Made by a program: the position numbers and the translations under genes | Part shown: piece after piece, positions 61,414 through 64,000 of the stretch | How positions within the stretch are numbered: position 1 is the first letter of the stretch | Layout: each line of letters opens with the position of its first letter | From: Thermostichus sp047461615 | GTDB taxonomy: Bacteria > Cyanobacteriota > Cyanobacteriia > Thermostichales > Thermostichaceae | Reading direction: 5' to 3' | DNA: 64,000 bases | NCBI RefSeq assembly: GCF_047461615.1 | Contig: NZ_JANSHI010000001.1 | Location: 1-64,000 of the forward strand | The notes under the pieces: model-generated | What the model saw: the letters and a program-made list of their open reading frames with translations, nothing else | Told to the model about the DNA's origin: nothing | Database searches by the model: none

Positions 61414-62010
61414 CTAGTTTGGCTCCCTCTGAGGCACGGCAGGAGTGGCAGCAGGCGACGCCGTTTGACCGGCTGGAGACGCAGCTGACGCAGGGGAGGG
61501 TGCCTCTGCTTGCCCAGGGGGCAAGAAGTCGACGACTTCCCACCCCTTGCCATCGGGGGAGCTAGAGGCCAACAGCCATCGCTCAGTTAGGCCTTGAGAC
61601 CCCGCCGATTGGACTTGTTGGCGGGCCAAGGTGAGCTGAAAGGGATCGCCTTTGCGGCGGTAGGGGCGGCGGGATCCCGGTGGCTTCACCCTTAGAGTAT
61701 AGGTGCCGCTGAGGTGGTGGATCTCTAGTTTTTCCCCGGTTGCTACCCGCAGCCCCGTCTCCCGGCGATCCCGGCGAATGCGGACATCCTGCACTTCCAG
61801 ATGGGCTGCCAAGCGGTCGCTGCCCACCAGCGAGGCAACCGGCCCCGACAGGTGAGCAATCTGGTAGGTCAGGGCCTGTTGGACAACAGACTGGGGTGGC
61901 CGGGGAGCGCAGCCTGCTAGGAGCCCCACCAGGGCAAGGGCCAGGAGGCTGAGTAGACAACGCCTGCCACAGTTGCCTGCTGCTTTTGCCGTGGCCCTCT
62001 CCCTAGGCAT
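61414..62010 (-). CDS. lipoprotein of unknown function
   Basis: A 198-residue protein with an N-terminal Arg-rich part, hydrophobic LLSLLALALVGLLAGC and lipobox LAGC. The mature domain is beta-rich (EVQDVRIRRDRRETGLRV; HLSGTYTLRVKPP; ERWLLASSSPDG) and ends in an Ala/Pro/Ser tail. No family recognised. The ATG is at 62010. It lies 31 bases downstream of ilvN on the same strand; 61212-61413 before glk shows no gene. Confidence 0.7.
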   Translation of the reverse strand: MPRERATAKAAGNCGRRCLLSLLALALVGLLAGCAPRPPQSVVQQALTYQIAHLSGPVASLVGSDRLAAHLEVQDVRIRRDRRETGLRVATGEKLEIHHLSGTYTLRVKPPGSRRPYRRKGDPFQLTLARQQVQSAGSQGLTERWLLASSSPDGKGWEVVDFLPPGQAEAPSPASAASPAGQTASPAATPAVPQREPN

Positions 62011-62040
62011 CTCCTCTTCCCGGCAGCTTGGCCAAGTCTG

Positions 62041-62565
62041 TTAGACCATAGCAGCGTTGGGATGCTGCTTTAGGTATTCGGTATTAACTCCCGACTCGCG
62101 GGTGAGCGCCACTAGACCCGTGCGGGCAATCTCGCGAATGCCAAAGCTAGTCAACATTTTGATGATGGCCGCCATTTTGCCCGGATCCCCGGTGACTTCC
62201 AAAGTTAAAGACTCTTCCGCCACATCGACGATGCGGGCCCGGAACATCTGCGCCACGTCCATGATGGCAGAGCGAGTTTCGATGCTGGCATTGACCTTGA
62301 CCAGCATCAGCTCCCGTTCTACACAGGGGACGTGGGTAATATCCGTTACTTTCAGAACCTCGATGAGCTTGTAGAGCTGCTTGGTTAGCTGCTCCACATC
62401 GTGCTCGTCTCCCTGCACCACCATGGTGATGCGGGAGATCCCAGGCCGTTCAGTAGGGCCAACGGTGAGGCTGTCGATATTGAAGCCCCGGCGGGCAAAC
62501 ATGCCGGCAATGCGGGTTAAGACGCCGGGCTGATCCTGCACAAGAGCGCTAAGGGTATGTCTCAC
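62041..62565 (-). CDS. ilvN: acetolactate synthase small subunit (IlvN/IlvH)
   Basis: IlvN is the regulatory subunit of acetolactate synthase that makes the enzyme sensitive to valine in the branched-chain amino-acid pathway. The 174-residue protein has the N-terminal ACT domain: RHTLSALVQDQPGVLTRIAG, then MFARRGFNIDSLTVGPTE. I chose the GTG at 62565 because it gives the normal start VRHTLSALV; a TTG start at 62613 would add 16 residues with no family match. The large subunit ilvB is not near. Confidence 0.92.
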   Translation of the reverse strand: MRHTLSALVQDQPGVLTRIAGMFARRGFNIDSLTVGPTERPGISRITMVVQGDEHDVEQLTKQLYKLIEVLKVTDITHVPCVERELMLVKVNASIETRSAIMDVAQMFRARIVDVAEESLTLEVTGDPGKMAAIIKMLTSFGIREIARTGLVALTRESGVNTEYLKQHPNAAMV

Positions 62566-62679
62566 GGCAACCGCAGAGGAGAGTGGCTGGAAGTAGGCGA
62601 TGGCCTTGTACAAATCTTACGCCAATTCCGCAGCTGCCAGGAGGGATCCTCGAGCCTTGCCGAATTGAACTCAGCCGTG

Positions 62680-63729
62680 CTAAGGATCTCCCTCTTCATC
62701 CTGGAGTTGGCGCAAAGCGCGCTGCACCTGCTCTTGCAGAACCCGGTTGTGGCGCTGGCGGCCAAGGTGCAAGGCGGCTTGCCAGCTGGCAATGGCGGTC
62801 TTGAGGTCTCCCATATTCCGGTAGGCCAGTCCCCTCGCGTAGAGGCCGTACTCGTCGGCAAGGTCAAGGGGAATGCCGCTGGCCTCCAGGCGAAAGGCCT
62901 GGTCATAGTCGTCGAGGGCTGCCCTAAGCTCCCCCAGCTCGTAGAGCAGATTGCCCCTGAGGTAGAGAGCGCAGGGCTGGCCGGGCTCTGCCTCTAGGCT
63001 ACAGCTGAGGTCGGCAATCGCTTCGAGGTAGCGATCGGCCCAGGCGTAGGCGATCCCCCGCCGGTAGTAATGGGCTGGGCAGGGATCCCAGCGGATGGCC
63101 TGGGACCAGTCGGCTACAGCCGCCTCCCACTCCCCCAGGTAGCCGTACACCTGAGCACGGCAGGTATAGGCGGGCGCCCAGGTGGGATCCCGCGCAACTG
63201 CCTCATCCAAGTGAGCCAGCGCTGAAGGTAGGGATCCCTGCTGCAGGTACAGCTCAGCTAGGCGGAGATGGTAAGTAGGGCTGGGATGCAGCTGTACTAG
63301 CTTGGTCAACTCGGCGGTTGTCCCCTGCAGATCCCCTCGCGCTTGGTAAATGAGGCTGCGGTAGAAACAGGGTTCCGAGCGACGGGGGATCAACTGGGCA
63401 GCCTGGTCGAAGTCTTCCAGGGCCTGGGCAAGCTGACCCAGTTCGAGGCGGATCTGTCCCCGCAGGAGGTAGGCGTTGGCTAGACGGGGATCCCGTTGCA
63501 GCGCCAGGGTAAGCTGCTGCAGGGCCCCTAGCAGATCCCGGTTGAGCCACCGTTCGCGAGCGCGGTTGTAGGCCAAGATGGCCGGGCGAGTAAAGGCAGA
63601 AATCGCCGCTGCGCTGGCCAGGCCCATCACCGCCAAGAGGCGATCCTGGTGCCAACTGGCCAGGCTCCCCAGCAGCAAGGCAGCGGCAACCCCAAGGCGC
63701 AGGCCAGCAGAGGTGTAGGCTTTGAGCAT
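62680..63729 (-). CDS. TPR-repeat membrane-anchored protein
   Basis: A 349-residue protein with an N-terminal hydrophobic region (LRLGVAAALLLGSLAS...) followed by about seven TPR repeats (for example NAYLLRGQIRLELGQLAQALEDF and PAHYYRRGIAYAWADRYLEAIADL). It could scaffold a protein complex at the membrane. No specific partner is suggested. The start is the ATG at 63729. Fourteen bases upstream begins a solo copy of the tnpB right-end repeat, so the repeat lies in its promoter region. Confidence 0.85.
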   Translation of the reverse strand: MLKAYTSAGLRLGVAAALLLGSLASWHQDRLLAVMGLASAAAISAFTRPAILAYNRARERWLNRDLLGALQQLTLALQRDPRLANAYLLRGQIRLELGQLAQALEDFDQAAQLIPRRSEPCFYRSLIYQARGDLQGTTAELTKLVQLHPSPTYHLRLAELYLQQGSLPSALAHLDEAVARDPTWAPAYTCRAQVYGYLGEWEAAVADWSQAIRWDPCPAHYYRRGIAYAWADRYLEAIADLSCSLEAEPGQPCALYLRGNLLYELGELRAALDDYDQAFRLEASGIPLDLADEYGLYARGLAYRNMGDLKTAIASWQAALHLGRQRHNRVLQEQVQRALRQLQDEEGDP

Positions 63730-63743
63730 GGTATTCCGCCGCC

Positions 63744-63914
63744 CTGAAAGACCTGCGAAACGATAACAATGCGAAACGATAACAAAATTTATGGCAGGGC
63801 ATTGCTTGCCGCGTTTCTGCCTTCTTCCTGCTTCCACGACCTGTAGCTGGTAGTAACTCTACACCTACCAGCCGGCTAGGGGGGTCTCCACAGACGTCAC
63901 TTCCTGTCGAGCTG
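63744..63914 (-). repeat. solo full-length copy of the tnpB right-end (omega-RNA-like) repeat
   Basis: This 171-base segment matches the tnpB right end (43534-43696) along its length: CTGAAAGACCTGCGAAACG at the outer end, GCCGCGTTTCTG, TTCTTCCTGCTTCCACGACC, TCTCCACAGACGTCACTTCC and GAGCTG at the inner end. No tnpB reading frame is present. A 15-base direct repeat, GCGAAACGATAACAA, lies in the outer part (63755-63769 and 63771-63785) and makes it longer than the tnpB copy. The end faces the TPR gene start. Confidence 0.75.
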
Positions 63915-64000
63915 ACGGGAGTTGCCCCTTGCTCTTGATGCCAACCTTAGCTTAGGCAAAATACCTACCGAAGAGAGGTAGCTGCCGGCCCACTAGCTCA

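Noticed and set aside
1..64000. CRISPR array or cas genes
   Set aside because: No regularly spaced repeats with unique spacers were seen, and no Cas protein is encoded; the Cas12-like signal is only TnpB.

Overview
The window comes from a cyanobacterium. It carries photosystem genes (psaD, psb30/ycf12), NDH-1 genes (ndhH, ndhA, ndhI, ndhL), the magnesium-chelatase gene chlD, hemA, and several small families known mainly from cyanobacteria (DUF3288, DUF1830, DUF3007, DUF2993). The DNA is GC-rich and densely sprinkled with the octamer GGGATCCC. This, from memory, matches the HIP-like palindrome of the hot-spring Synechococcus lineage (JA-3-3Ab / JA-2-3B'a type), so that is my best guess at the organism; a database match would settle it.

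Layout. Bases 1-491 hold the 3' end of a gene with a dockerin-type calcium loop. Bases 765-4024 hold an NDH-1 block on the minus strand (ndhH, an unassigned 67-residue membrane protein, ndhA, ndhI). Bases 4169-9294 hold DUF3288, an AhpD-like protein, tRNA-Leu(CAA), a GT39-type glycosyltransferase and a DUF2254-type membrane protein. Bases 9329-19463 are rich in protein export and envelope genes: ftsY, purU, tatA, secA, a PspA/IM30 relative, a polysaccharide deacetylase and a U32 protein. Bases 19614-27347 carry central metabolism and photosynthesis: accA, psaD, 2-Cys peroxiredoxin, DUF1830, glpX, hemA, psb30, typA. Bases 27344-36243 hold a protease-like protein without catalytic residues, cinA, a frameshifted acetyltransferase, mrp, an Omp85/BamA protein, tRNA-Gly(CCC) and a flavin reductase. 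Bases 36262-46454 hold envelope proteins, a GT4 glycosyltransferase, maf, gatB, acyP, a solitary tnpB transposon and an aldehyde dehydrogenase. Bases 46560-57944 hold chlD, DUF2993, a histidine kinase, a degenerate receiver, DUF3007, ndhL, a NIL-ferredoxin, mutS2, hrcA and tilS. Bases 57953-64000 hold trpE, a NUDIX hydrolase, glk, a lipoprotein, ilvN and a TPR protein.

How the genes work together. Several feed photosynthetic electron flow: PsaD docks ferredoxin on photosystem I, NdhH/A/I/L belong to the ferredoxin-fed NDH-1 complex, and a NIL-ferredoxin lies just upstream of ndhL. HemA and ChlD serve tetrapyrrole and chlorophyll synthesis, and GlpX serves the Calvin cycle. FtsY, SecA, TatA, Omp85 and the PspA relative serve membrane and envelope biogenesis. 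Most genes are single or in runs of two to four, with many convergent pairs overlapping by 4-7 bases.

The most unusual signal is a family of three related non-coding segments. One is the right end of the tnpB element (43534-43696), where TnpB systems encode their guide RNA. A second, complete but without a tnpB, lies at 63744-63914, 14 bases before a TPR gene. A third, truncated, lies beside tRNA-Leu (5726-5816). All end at about the same internal point, which suggests small non-autonomous elements or solo omega-RNA units. Other points of note are the pseudo-M48 protein, a 5-bp duplication that breaks a GNAT gene, and an unassigned small gene inside the ndh block. No rRNA and no CRISPR array was seen.
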